64,000 nt of DNA, from NCBI GenBank assembly GCA_031082285.1, contig JAVHLK010000006.1, positions 1-64,000 of the forward strand, read 5' to 3'. Every line of letters starts with the position of its first letter. Within the stretch, counting starts at the first letter, position 1. Positions 53,821 to 62,833 of this stretch are shown one piece after another. The position numbers were made by a program, and so were the translations under genes. The DNA is from Desulfomonilaceae bacterium. GTDB taxonomy: Bacteria; Desulfobacterota; Desulfomonilia; Desulfomonilales; Desulfomonilaceae. The notes beneath the pieces were generated by a model. That model made no database searches. It was not told where the DNA came from and saw nothing but the letters and a program-made list of their open reading frames with translations.

Positions 53821-55170
53821 ATGATTAAGCCTTTTCTACGGGTGGCCTCCCCCCAAGACGCTCGACGTGTGCTCAGGGGATTCAGCCGCTTGGACTCGGA
53901 AGATGTCGCGATCGACGGAGCGCTGTTCAGGGTTCTTTCAGAGCCTATTAGGGCTTCCGAAGACACTCCTGCGTTCAACCGCTCCACCATGGACGGCTTC
54001 GCGGTTCGAGCCTCGGACACGTTCGGTGCGGGCGAGTCCTCGCCTGCTCTGTGCCGGGTGGTCGGCGAAGTCCTCATGGGCGAACTGGTCGACATTACGC
54101 TTCGCCGCGGGGAAGCGGTTCGCATATGGACTGGTGGGGGCCTGCCCTCCGACGCGGACGCGGTGGTGATGGTCGAGCACACCGAAGAAGTCGACCGGGA
54201 CACTATCGAAATCCTCAAGGCAGTCGCGCCCTTCGACAACGTGGTGCGCAGGGGAGAGGATTTCAAGGCCGGCGATACGCTTGTGGGAGTCGGCCACCGG
54301 CTGAGGCCTCAGGATCTCGGTTTGCTCGCGGCAATGGGACGATCTTCGGTGAAGGTCTTTCGCAGGCCCGCGGTGGCCGTCATCAGTTCCGGCGACGAGA
54401 TCGTACCCATCGATCAGGTGCCGCCGTCGGGCTGCATGAGAGACGTGAACCGCCACACCATACATGCGTCCGTAATCGAAGCCCATGCCGTACCCGTGTG
54501 GGTGGGCATCGCGCCGGACAGACTCGACGTGCTCGCTGCGACGATCGACCACGGCCTTGGGTCGGCCGATATGGTCATCGTATCCGGCGGGAGTTCGATG
54601 GGCAGTCGCGACTACGTCATTGAGGCAATCCAGGCTTACGACGATTCGGAGATCCTCATACACGGGGTTTCCGTGTCGCCGGGAAAGCCTCTCATCCTGG
54701 CCCGAGTCGGCTCCAAACCGGTAGTGGGTCTTCCGGGCCATCCGGCGAGCGCCCTGGTCTGCTTTGAACAGTTCGTGGTGCCGCTCATCCGACGGCTGGG
54801 GGGAGAGGACGTGGTCAATCCGTTTCTTCGCCCCACGGTCACGGCACGCCTTACGCGCAACCATCCCTCAAGGGAAGGGCGAATGGATTTTGTGCGCGTA
54901 CGCCTCCAGGGCGAGGGGCACGCGATTACCGCGACCCCGGTACTGGGAAAATCAGGGATGATCTCGGCCATGGTCCGGGCACACGGCTACATCTGTATTC
55001 AAGAGGATTGCGAAGGACTGTACCGAGGGGATCACGTGACCGTGAATCTCTTCTCCAACTGGATCGAGGAACACCTTGAGAAGGAATATCTATCTGGACA
55101 TGAAGTCGCCCGAGGAAGCTCTGGCGATCTTTTTGAATCGTCTCGACAAGAGAAACTTTCCCGCGTCTGA
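53821..55170 (+). CDS. moeA: molybdopterin molybdenumtransferase MoeA (first copy)
   Basis: MoeA inserts molybdate or tungstate into adenylylated molybdopterin. The 449-residue protein has the family blocks TPAFNRSTMDGFAVRASDTFGAGE, WTGGGLPSDADAVVMVEHT, AVISSGDEIVPI, DMVIVSGGSSMGSRDYV and KPVVGLPGHPASALVCFEQFV. The MoeA fold ends near residue 420; the remaining 30 residues (after VTVNLFSNWIEEHLEK) are read through the start of the next gene and are probably not conserved. First gene of a tandem pair with its own promoter. Confidence 0.95.
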   Translation: MIKPFLRVASPQDARRVLRGFSRLDSEDVAIDGALFRVLSEPIRASEDTPAFNRSTMDGFAVRASDTFGAGESSPALCRVVGEVLMGELVDITLRRGEAVRIWTGGGLPSDADAVVMVEHTEEVDRDTIEILKAVAPFDNVVRRGEDFKAGDTLVGVGHRLRPQDLGLLAAMGRSSVKVFRRPAVAVISSGDEIVPIDQVPPSGCMRDVNRHTIHASVIEAHAVPVWVGIAPDRLDVLAATIDHGLGSADMVIVSGGSSMGSRDYVIEAIQAYDDSEILIHGVSVSPGKPLILARVGSKPVVGLPGHPASALVCFEQFVVPLIRRLGGEDVVNPFLRPTVTARLTRNHPSREGRMDFVRVRLQGEGHAITATPVLGKSGMISAMVRAHGYICIQEDCEGLYRGDHVTVNLFSNWIEEHLEKEYLSGHEVARGSSGDLFESSRQEKLSRV

Positions 55171-56998
55171 AACCGTCAGTACAGCCCAATCCCGAGGCCG
55201 GGTAACGGCAGAACCCGTCTTTGCACGGGTCTCATCGCCCGGTTTCCACACCGCCGCGATGGACGGGTTTGCCGTCAGCGCGCGGGACACGTTCGGGGCG
55301 GGGCCGGACAACCTCGTCCGCCTGCATGTGGGCACGCAGGCTCGGCCGGTGAATACCGGGCGTCCGTTGCCTCCGGAGACCGACGCGGTGGTCATGATCG
55401 AGAATGTGAACTTCGTCGACGAGGATACCTTCGAGATCGATCAGGCGTTGGTTCCGTGGCAAAACGTCCGCAAGGTCGGCGAAGATTTCGTAGCTTCGGA
55501 AATGATCCTTCCGGGCCGCCATCAGATCACTCCGTACGACATGGGCGCGCTTCTTGCCGGAGGAGTCGTTTCCGTCAATGTCACGGCCAGGCCGAGAGTA
55601 ATCATTGTGCCGACCGGGTCCGAGCTGGTTCCCATCGACAAGATGGGAGAGACGGGACCTCCTCACGGCCTCACGCCGGAGTTCAACTCGGTCGTGTTGG
55701 CGGGCCTCGTCGAACAGGCCGGCGGCGTTGCGGTCAGGCATGAGATTGTGGCCGATGACTTTGAATCCATCAAAGCGGTTCTGGAAGAGAGCGTCCGATC
55801 CGACGCGAACCTTATCGTGATAAACGCCGGCTCTTCCGCGGGGAGCGAAGATTACACCGCCGCGGCCATCCGCGATCTCGGCGAGGTGCTCGTGCACGGC
55901 GTCGCCATGATGCCCGGCAAGCCCACGATCCTCGGCGTGGTGCAAGACAAGCCCGTGATGGGCAATCCCGGCTATCCCGTGTCCGCGATCCTCTCCTTTG
56001 AATCGTTCGGGCTGCCCGTTCTCGAAGCCATGCAGGGCCTTCCCCGGCATCACCGCCCGGTGACGACGGCCGTCACGGCCCGGAAGATCCCTTCGAAGTT
56101 GGGCAGAGAAGAGTTCTTCCGTGTAAAGCTGGGAAAAGTGGGCGAAAAACAGGTTGCAGCCTCCCTTCCGAGAGGCGCGGGTTCCATCACCACGCTCACC
56201 AGGGCGGACGGAATCTTGCGGATCCCTTCGCGGAGTGAGGGAGTCGAACAGGGGGCCGAAGTCACGGTGGAATTGCTTCGCACGCCGGCACGAATCGACC
56301 GAACCGTGGTGGTCATCGGGAGTCACGATCTGACCCTGGACGTGTTGGCCGACGAACTTATTCCCAGAGACGTCTTCCTCTCGTCGAGCCATGTAGGCAG
56401 CCTGGGCGGTTTGCTCGCGTTGAAGAAGGACAATGCACATGTCGCCACTTCGCATCTTCTCGATGAGGAGACCGGAACGTACAATTGGTCTTACATCAAG
56501 AAATACCTTCCCGAAATCGCGGTGAAGGTCTTCCACGGAGTAATGCGCGAGCAAGGGTTCATCGTGCCCAAGGGAAATCCCAAGTCGATCCGTACCTTTA
56601 TGGACCTCACCCGCGAAGACGTGACCTTTGTGAACCGTCAGGCCGGCGCGGGCACGCGGGTTTTACTGGACCACCATCTCGATAAGGCCGGTATCGATCC
56701 GTCCTCCATAAGAGGCTACGAGTTGGAGGAGTACACTCATACGACCGTGGCCGTGGCCGTGCTTTCGGGAGTGGCCGATGTCGGCATGGGTGTGTTGGCT
56801 GCGGCTCGAGCGCTTGGTCTCGATTTCGTCCCCGTGGCTGTGGAGCAGTACGATCTGGTGATTCCCGAAAAGTACCTGAATGACGAAAAGATCGTGACTC
56901 TCCTCGAGACGATACGAGGCGCATCGTTCAAGGAGAGGGTTCTCGCGCTGGGGGGGTACGGGGTGGACCGGACCGGAGAAGAGATCCCCGAACCTTAA
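55100..56998 (+). CDS. MoeA fused to a periplasmic-binding-like domain
   Basis: Residues about 1-405 repeat the MoeA architecture (FHTAAMDGFAVSARDTFGAG, VIIVPTGSELVPI, GSSAGSEDYTAAAI, KPVMGNPGYPVSAILSFE). The C-terminal part of about 220 residues is a PBP-like substrate-sensing domain (TVVVIGSHDLTLDVLADEL, VNRQAGAGTRVLLDHHLDKAG, HTTVAVAVLSGVADVGMGV), as in LysR/ModE-like binding proteins. Such fusions are known in anaerobes and archaea and may be tungstate- or molybdate-selective; that is inference. ATG 55100 is preferred to TTG 55076. It overlaps the first moeA by 71 bases in another frame. Confidence 0.93.
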   Translation: MKSPEEALAIFLNRLDKRNFPASETVSTAQSRGRVTAEPVFARVSSPGFHTAAMDGFAVSARDTFGAGPDNLVRLHVGTQARPVNTGRPLPPETDAVVMIENVNFVDEDTFEIDQALVPWQNVRKVGEDFVASEMILPGRHQITPYDMGALLAGGVVSVNVTARPRVIIVPTGSELVPIDKMGETGPPHGLTPEFNSVVLAGLVEQAGGVAVRHEIVADDFESIKAVLEESVRSDANLIVINAGSSAGSEDYTAAAIRDLGEVLVHGVAMMPGKPTILGVVQDKPVMGNPGYPVSAILSFESFGLPVLEAMQGLPRHHRPVTTAVTARKIPSKLGREEFFRVKLGKVGEKQVAASLPRGAGSITTLTRADGILRIPSRSEGVEQGAEVTVELLRTPARIDRTVVVIGSHDLTLDVLADELIPRDVFLSSSHVGSLGGLLALKKDNAHVATSHLLDEETGTYNWSYIKKYLPEIAVKVFHGVMREQGFIVPKGNPKSIRTFMDLTREDVTFVNRQAGAGTRVLLDHHLDKAGIDPSSIRGYELEEYTHTTVAVAVLSGVADVGMGVLAAARALGLDFVPVAVEQYDLVIPEKYLNDEKIVTLLETIRGASFKERVLALGGYGVDRTGEEIPEP

Positions 56999-57047
56999 GC
57001 AGCAGTTTTTCCTCCCGTTCCCAGGCTCTGCCCGGTCTTGCTGAGGC

Positions 57048-57064
57048 GGCGGGCACAGCCCGCC
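57048..57064. repeat. GC-rich hairpin after the moeA pair
   Basis: GGCGGGC-ACA-GCCCGCC is a perfect seven-base-pair stem followed by CTACGACTGC. Like the hairpins at 26304 and 34540 it lies in a gap just past a stop codon. Confidence 0.5.
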
Positions 57065-57160
57065 CTACGACTGCATTGGTTATCCCTCTCGTGAGTACGG
57101 CGCGGATTTGTACACACACGCACTTAGCTTTTTCGGCAAACCGGTGTATTATACGCATCC

Positions 57161-57592
57161 ATGGACTCGACATTCTTTTACACCATGCCGTGGTTTAATC
57201 TCGCATCGGCCGCGGCCGTCATCTTCGTCATCGTGGGCGTGTGGGTGCTTATCCTGCAGAAATGGAACCCGGATTTCGGAACCATGGACGCTCCCGACGC
57301 GATCGCGTGCCTGCGAGGGAGTTGTGGCGATGCGATGCAGATCTCTCTCAGGTTCAAGGATGGACGTGTGGTGGATGCCAAGTTCTGGACCGACGGATGC
57401 CGGTTCAGCAACGACTGCGGGGCCGCGGCTGCCCGGTTGGCACTGAACAAGACGCCGGAAGAGATTGCGGACATCGACTATGTCGCGATTGCCGAAGAAG
57501 TCGGGGGGCTCCCCGAGGAAGACCTTCATTGCGCCACTTTGGCCGCGGGAACGCTCCACGAGTCGTTGAGGAAATACTTCTCCCAGGGCTGA
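57161..57592 (+). CDS. membrane-anchored NifU/IscU-like Fe-S scaffold domain
   Basis: The 143-residue protein starts with a membrane helix (FNLASAAAVIFVIVGVWVLIL, residues about 12-32) and continues with an IscU/NifU N-terminal-type domain. The three cluster-ligand cysteine contexts are recognisable: RGSCGDAMQISLRFKDG, FWTDGCRFSNDCG and LPEEDLHCATLAAGTLHESL. IscU-type scaffolds are normally soluble, so the anchor is unusual. No IscS, HscA or HscB is next to it. Start MDSTFFYTMPWF at ATG 57161 lacks a strong Shine-Dalgarno sequence; ATG 57185 is possible but keeps the helix. Confidence 0.82.
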   Translation: MDSTFFYTMPWFNLASAAAVIFVIVGVWVLILQKWNPDFGTMDAPDAIACLRGSCGDAMQISLRFKDGRVVDAKFWTDGCRFSNDCGAAAARLALNKTPEEIADIDYVAIAEEVGGLPEEDLHCATLAAGTLHESLRKYFSQG

Positions 57593-57820
57593 GCATCACG
57601 GGCGGTTCCGCGATGGGCTTGACCTGTGCACGGTGCTCTGATACAAGAGAATAGTAGATCGAAAGGCGGTGGGATCCGCTGTCAGGAGGCGCAGTGCCCG
57701 AGAGTGCTGTTGCCGTTTTTTTGTTGGGGCAACGACTTATTTCGCTGGACGGAGCATCGCCTTGTCGTTCTTGACGTCACGTACGTCATCAGTAGGCCGG
57801 GAGAGAATCAAGAGGAAACA

Positions 57821-58297
57821 ATGACCGTTCAAAGGCGTCCTATTACGTATGAAGGACACAAGAAACTGACGGAAGATCTGGACAGGATGATCCGCGTTGA
57901 AAGGCCGTCCGTCATTAAGGAGATCGAAACGGCCCTTGGCCACGGCGATCTCTCGGAAAACGCGGAATACACCTATGCGAAGGAGAAACAGTCACTTATC
58001 GAGACTCGCATACGGGACCTTCAGGAACGGATCTCGGCTTGCGAGATCATAGACCTGTCGAATCGCCCCGCGCCGGATCGCATCGTGTTCGGGTGCTCGG
58101 TGAAAATTGAGGATGTCGACACCGGAGAGCAAAAGGTGTACAAGCTTCTCGGTCAGGACGAGACGGACGTGGACCGAGGCATCATCTCCGTCACTTCGCC
58201 GCTCGGCAAGGCTCTCATCGGCAAGGAAGTCGATGACGTCGTGGAAGTGAAAACCCCCAACGGTGTGCGTGAGTACGAGGTAATAGAGATCTCGTGA
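57821..58297 (+). CDS. greA: transcription elongation factor GreA
   Basis: GreA rescues backtracked RNA polymerase by inducing transcript cleavage. The 158-residue protein has the coiled-coil finger with the acidic tip LGHGDLSENAEYTYAKEKQ and the C-terminal FKBP-like domain ending VVEVKTPNGVREYEVIEI. ATG 57821 is chosen (GAGGA seven bases upstream); the frame extends upstream to 57626 but without family sequence. Confidence 0.95.
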   Translation: MTVQRRPITYEGHKKLTEDLDRMIRVERPSVIKEIETALGHGDLSENAEYTYAKEKQSLIETRIRDLQERISACEIIDLSNRPAPDRIVFGCSVKIEDVDTGEQKVYKLLGQDETDVDRGIISVTSPLGKALIGKEVDDVVEVKTPNGVREYEVIEIS

Positions 58298-58535
58298 AAC
58301 CGGCACGAATGATTGACTCCGTTCGGATATGCATCCGCATTGATGTGTCTGTCGAAACCGGGACGTTATCGTAGTCAATCGAAGGTCGATTCGTACGTCC
58401 CACGGTTCGGACCGCGGTCTGATGCCGCGTCGCGAGCGTGAGGACACGGGACCGCGTTCGTGCTTCGCCGTTCCCTTTGGAGGCCGCGTGTGCAGCCGCA
58501 CGACGCGGTCTTGCACCTATGAGATTGTGCCCGTC

Positions 58536-59843
58536 ATGAACACAAGAAATGCGACCGGTACCAACTTCCTGATTCTGTGTGATTTTGACGGCACCGTGTC
58601 GACAAAGGACACCGTCAACAGGCTGGTACGAGAACATATTCTCGGCTCGGAGTGGCGCTTCCACGTCAAGCGGTACATGCGGGGTGAGATCGGCTCCAAG
58701 GAAGTCTACGAGGAAGTAGGTCCCACCATGCGCATGGACCCGGCACAATTGCGGGAGTTCGTGCAACGTCATGCCGAATTGGATCCGGGATTTCCTGCCT
58801 TCCTTGAATGGGCACGGGAACTGGGGATCGACGTCAAGATCGTCTCGGACGGCTTTGACGCGACCATACACGCATTGCTGGACATGCACGGAATCGGGGA
58901 CGTTGAGATCTTTGCCAATCGGCTCGAGTTTCGCGGCAATGGCCGCGTAACACTGGGCAGCCCTCATTCGGACTCGGAATGCGGACGGTGCGGAACCTGT
59001 AAACGCGGCATTGTCGAGCGATTCCGGAATCTGTACGACAAGATCGTCTTGATCGGAGACGGTGAATCCGACAGACACGCGGCCGCGGAAGCCGATGTTG
59101 TCGTGGCGCTCAATGAACTGTTCGTCTACTGTGCCCGCCGGGGGATTCCGGCGATCCGCGCGGACGGCTTCGGCGAGATACCGCACCTGCTCACCCGGCG
59201 CATTGACGCTATCGCGTTTGACATGGACGGGACGCTCATTGATTCCCTTGAAACCATTACCGATTCGTTCAATCACATGTTCACCGTCCTGGGTTACCCG
59301 TTGATGACCGTGGAAGAAGTCGCGCGCAAGACTTCAATCTCATTGAAGGATTTCGTGCATTCATATCTCAAGCCGGAAGAGGCGGAGCGCGGCATCTCCA
59401 TCTTCCGGGATTACTACGATGCCGTCTACCTCGAGAAGACGAGTCTGATGCCCGGAGTGACCGAGACACTCGAATCTCTGGACGGCAAAATCGTCAAAGG
59501 TGTTGTGACGAACAAACGCGGACACTATGCGAGGAGACTGGCCGATGAGTTCTCCTTGACGGACGGCATGGCACGCATCATCGGGGCTCAGGACGGGTTC
59601 AGGGCCAAGCCGGCCGGCGACATGTTCGTGGAGTTCATGCGTTCCGCGGGAACGACCTGCGAGAACACGGTTTACGTGGGGGACTCGCCCATAGATGTTC
59701 ACGCGGCCCGCAACGCATGTATCGATGCCTTTGCCGTAGCGGGGCCCATCTTTTCCGCGGAGGAGTTGGCTCTCAATGGGGCGCGACGAGTCCTCAGAAG
59801 CATCGAGGAATTGCCGGAGGCGATTCTTCCGGTGATTCCCTGA
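58536..59843 (+). CDS. double HAD-domain protein (MtnX-like plus phosphoglycolate-phosphatase-like)
   Basis: The 435-residue protein has two complete HAD domains. The first (residues about 10-215) has LCDFDGTVSTKDTVN, VKIVSDGFDA and LIGDGESDRHAAAEAD, with a Cys patch SECGRCGTCKRG as in MtnX-like phosphatases. The second (about 225-430) has IAFDMDGTLIDSLETI, GVVTNKRG, RAKPAGDMF and VYVGDSPIDVHAARNA, like phosphoglycolate phosphatase or pyrophosphatase PpaX. Fusion of two catalytic HAD domains is uncommon. It is followed 12 bases later by recO. Confidence 0.88.
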   Translation: MNTRNATGTNFLILCDFDGTVSTKDTVNRLVREHILGSEWRFHVKRYMRGEIGSKEVYEEVGPTMRMDPAQLREFVQRHAELDPGFPAFLEWARELGIDVKIVSDGFDATIHALLDMHGIGDVEIFANRLEFRGNGRVTLGSPHSDSECGRCGTCKRGIVERFRNLYDKIVLIGDGESDRHAAAEADVVVALNELFVYCARRGIPAIRADGFGEIPHLLTRRIDAIAFDMDGTLIDSLETITDSFNHMFTVLGYPLMTVEEVARKTSISLKDFVHSYLKPEEAERGISIFRDYYDAVYLEKTSLMPGVTETLESLDGKIVKGVVTNKRGHYARRLADEFSLTDGMARIIGAQDGFRAKPAGDMFVEFMRSAGTTCENTVYVGDSPIDVHAARNACIDAFAVAGPIFSAEELALNGARRVLRSIEELPEAILPVIP

Positions 59844-59855
59844 GAGGGCATCGTA

Positions 59856-60602
59856 GTGGAATCCATCATCCTGAGGAAACAGGACTGGGGAGAGGCGGAC
59901 GAATTGGTTGTCTTCCTGACCCGGGACCTTGGGCGTCTGACCGGCGTGGCAAAGAACGCGAAGAAGAGCCGCGTCCGGTTTGGAGGTCACCTGGAGCCGT
60001 TGGCATTGGTCGATCTCTCGCTGCGCTCTCGAAAGAGAGACGACCTGGTCTGGATTGACGAAGCGCAGGCGATGAACGGCTTTCTGGGTATCAGAGCCGA
60101 TCTGTCGAGAGTGGCTAAAGCATCGTATTTCTCCGAATTGGGGTTGATATTTCTTCCCGAAGGCCATCCCGAGCCTGCCGTCTTCGATTTCTTAATCGGG
60201 TTCCTCGAGAGTCTCCAGAAGGCCGATCCCGGTTCGCTCCTCTTCATGCTCGATGAAATCCAATTCCTGGCATTGCTCGGATACGCTCCTCGGTTCGACG
60301 TGTGCCCCGCATGCGGCAAGCCCGTTGATCGCGGGGAGGACGCGTTGTTCTCCGGTATTCACGGCGGAGCCTGTCATCGGGGCTGCCTGAACGACTCGGA
60401 GGACCGGAGCCTTCCGCTGTCACCGGACACGCTGGCAATCATCCGAAAGGGTTTGACCGTGGAGCGTGGGGTTGTCGCTCGCCTGAGGTTGAACAGCAAA
60501 GGATTGCAGGAAATGCGGCAGGCCCTGTCCGCGTTCGTGCGCAGCCTTCGGGGAGCGGAGATCAAGTCATTGTTCTTTCTGGAAGAGATGCGACTCTGGT
60601 AA
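59856..60602 (+). CDS. recO: DNA repair protein RecO
   Basis: RecO loads RecA onto single-stranded DNA with RecR. The 248-residue protein has the N-terminal OB fold (VESIILRKQDWGEADELVVFLTRDLGRLTGVAKNAKKS), a helical middle and the zinc-finger cysteines FDVCPACGKPVDRGE and GGACHRGC, which are present in many but not all RecO. GTG 59856 is used. Likely co-transcribed with the HAD gene upstream. Confidence 0.93.
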   Translation: MESIILRKQDWGEADELVVFLTRDLGRLTGVAKNAKKSRVRFGGHLEPLALVDLSLRSRKRDDLVWIDEAQAMNGFLGIRADLSRVAKASYFSELGLIFLPEGHPEPAVFDFLIGFLESLQKADPGSLLFMLDEIQFLALLGYAPRFDVCPACGKPVDRGEDALFSGIHGGACHRGCLNDSEDRSLPLSPDTLAIIRKGLTVERGVVARLRLNSKGLQEMRQALSAFVRSLRGAEIKSLFFLEEMRLW

Positions 60603-60632
60603 GATTCGGTTCACAGCATGGGAGAAGATCAT

Positions 60633-61052
60633 ATGAAAAGCTATCGCAAGGAGTTATGGTTCAGCATCCGCGGCCGGCGAGAATTCGTAAACATCACCCC
60701 GGACGTGCAGCAGGCCGTGGCCGAGAGCGGAGTGACCGAGGGCCTCGTCCTGGTCAATGCCATGCACATCACCGCGTCGGTGTTCATCAACGATGACGAG
60801 TCGGGCCTCCATCAAGATTACGAGAAGTGGCTCGAAAAACTTGCTCCTCATGCCCCGATCAGTCAGTACCTGCACAACCGCACCGGCGAAGACAACGGCG
60901 ACGCTCACCTCAAACGCCAGATCATGGGCCGGGAAGTAGTGGTTGCCATCACCAACGGCCGGCTCGACTTCGGCCCGTGGGAACAGATCTTTTACGGAGA
61001 GTTCGATGGCGGCCGGAGAAAACGAGTGCTGGTGAAGGTTATTGGGGAGTGA
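60633..61052 (+). CDS. yjbQ: YjbQ/UPF0047 protein (secondary thiamine-phosphate synthase)
   Basis: The 139-residue protein has the UPF0047 motifs [38 protein letters not shown] and the His-rich [19 protein letters not shown]. Members complement ThiE loss in E. coli, which matters here because thiE itself is present at 5.2 kb. ATG 60633 is preferred (GGGAG upstream) to ATG 60618. Confidence 0.93.
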   Translation: MKSYRKELWFSIRGRREFVNITPDVQQAVAESGVTEGLVLVNAMHITASVFINDDESGLHQDYEKWLEKLAPHAPISQYLHNRTGEDNGDAHLKRQIMGREVVVAITNGRLDFGPWEQIFYGEFDGGRRKRVLVKVIGE

Positions 61053-61288
61053 AAAACCGGCGGAAGAAGTGAGTGCGGGTACTCGCATTCCGTCCGTTCT
61101 TTCAGCGAGCGTCCCAATGCTCGCCGCCAAGGCCGGGGGCTCGCGAGGCACGGAAGACAATGCATGAGTCATGAACGGTTGCGGCTGTCGAACTTCCTGC
61201 AATGCTGTCGGCACGTCATGTCGCTCCCTCCGTCGTCTTGTGACTATCGTGACGACCGCATTACCCATTTCGAGCGGCGGCTAAGCGG

Positions 61289-61999
61289 TCACGGTTTAAC
61301 GGCATTCACGAGCAACGTGTCCTGCTCGTCCTCCGAAAAACTCTCTTCTACTCGCCATTCAAGAATTCGGAAATCCGCATCTCGTATCTCCTGCAATATG
61401 TCGTCACTCTTACCGTAAAACCTGAAGGCCACGTCATCCAAAAAGCAGACACGAGTAGACGGGTCAAAGTGACGCCCCGGAGTTAAGGCGACGTTGGGGT
61501 CCCCGCACATGGTTGCGATATATAAGAGACCGCCTCTGACGAGCACCCTGCGAGCGCCCTTGAGAAAACGCGATCGATCTTCACCGATTATACAATGAAA
61601 ACAATGACTATCAATTACTACGTCGAATGAATCATCATCCAATTCTTTCATATGGCACACATCGCTCACAACGAATTTCACTCGCATTCCCGTCTCGCCC
61701 GCTTTTTCCTTTGCCCAGTGTATTGCCGCGGTCGAGATGTCCACGCCGATCACATCATGGCCCTGCGAAGCCAGCCACAAGGAGATATCTCCGGTACCGC
61801 ACCCGAGTTCCAAGATCCTGCTCCCGGGCTTGAACAACGGTGACGAGAACGCGAATTCGAGCTCTTTCTTGTGCTCATCCAAACAGCCGAAAAGGTCATT
61901 TCCGTTCTTTCCGGACTCCTTGAGCTTCTGATAGTGACGATCGTGGAGATAGTAATCGGTTTTCATTGTCATCTTCATTCTCGCGAGCGATTGGACCAT
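61289..61999 (-). CDS. class-I SAM-dependent methyltransferase
   Basis: The 236-residue protein has motif I RILELGCGTGDISLWLA, motif II-like VIGVDISTAAIHWAKEKA, the post II acidic SFDVVIDSHCFHC and motif III region RVLVRGGLLYIATMCGDP. Substrate is unknown. The start is uncertain between 61999 and internal ATGs at 61978, 61972 and 61966, which would remove up to 11 residues. Confidence 0.88.
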   Translation of the reverse strand: MVQSLARMKMTMKTDYYLHDRHYQKLKESGKNGNDLFGCLDEHKKELEFAFSSPLFKPGSRILELGCGTGDISLWLASQGHDVIGVDISTAAIHWAKEKAGETGMRVKFVVSDVCHMKELDDDSFDVVIDSHCFHCIIGEDRSRFLKGARRVLVRGGLLYIATMCGDPNVALTPGRHFDPSTRVCFLDDVAFRFYGKSDDILQEIRDADFRILEWRVEESFSEDEQDTLLVNAVKP

Positions 62000-62677
62000 T
62001 TGGATGAGATTCCCGACATCAGACTCTGATCAATCCGATGGCCTCGAGTTCTTTCAAGAATTGCAGTTTTATCAAGGTCCAATGCGATGGACAGCCGATC
62101 TCATGCACGGTGGAAGTCCCGGCCATGTTCAGCTTATCGCCGGAAATGCAATGAGAAAGTATTACATCTTGCAGCCGTCCCGGCAAAAGCACTTTCATAC
62201 TTCTTGAAGACGAAACAATTCCCTCACTTCTATATGAGGAAGGCGGTTGGACCGTATGTGTGACTCCGTGCCTTTCCAGACCGACAACGGTTTCTCAACG
62301 GCCGCTTCTCCGTCTTGCGCGTATTACGCCACGGTCACATTTGTACAGCTTATTGCCACACCAAATCAATAGGTCTTCGTACAGTCTGCCGATCGTTTCG
62401 TACCACGCCAAGGTACTGAAACTGAGATAGTATTTTGCGTTTGGGGAATGCGAAAGCCTTGGCCTTACGGAGAAGATTCCAGCGGGCTGAAAGGGCTCGA
62501 TTGTTTTTATCCCCAGGCGGCGTTTTCGAAGAAAGGACTTCATCGGCACGAAGGAGTAGACACGGTCTCTGCGAACGCGGCTCTTCTTTGGAGCCGTCAA
62601 ATCCATTTCTTGACGTCTCTTGACACGGTCCTCCATCTCGTACCATACTGAGCCATCATATGCAGGGGGTGAAGAAC
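62000..62677. other. gap without a supported gene
   Basis: Several frames cross it, including a basic leftward one (62295-62705) without a ribosome binding site or recognised family. I cannot support a gene. Confidence 0.45.
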
Positions 62678-62833
62678 ATGAGCGACCAGACAAAGGACCC
62701 TTCAAAGGGCGGTAGCGAATTTTCGCTGGATCAGCTCCTGGCGATTTTTGGAGTTGTGGATCCCAAGATCCTTTGCTACGTGGACCATTGTAATGACCTG
62801 AAAAGGCACCACGAAGACGGAAAGGTCGGGTAG
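62678..62833 (+). CDS. small protein, 51 residues
   Basis: ATG 62678 follows AGGGGGTGA by a suitable distance. The product (MSDQTKDPSKGGSEFSLDQL) is amphipathic: a polar opening, a hydrophobic stretch LLAIFGVVDPKILCYV and a charged His/Lys-rich tail. It is too short to assign, but the Shine-Dalgarno sequence and composition suggest it is translated. Confidence 0.5.
   Translation: MSDQTKDPSKGGSEFSLDQLLAIFGVVDPKILCYVDHCNDLKRHHEDGKVG

Noticed and set aside
55232-56554. 440-residue open frame opposite the MoeA-PBP gene
   Set aside because: Shadow of a high-G+C coding region; no family-like sequence.
62295-62705. Basic 136-residue leftward frame
   Set aside because: No ribosome binding site and no family; composition could arise by chance.
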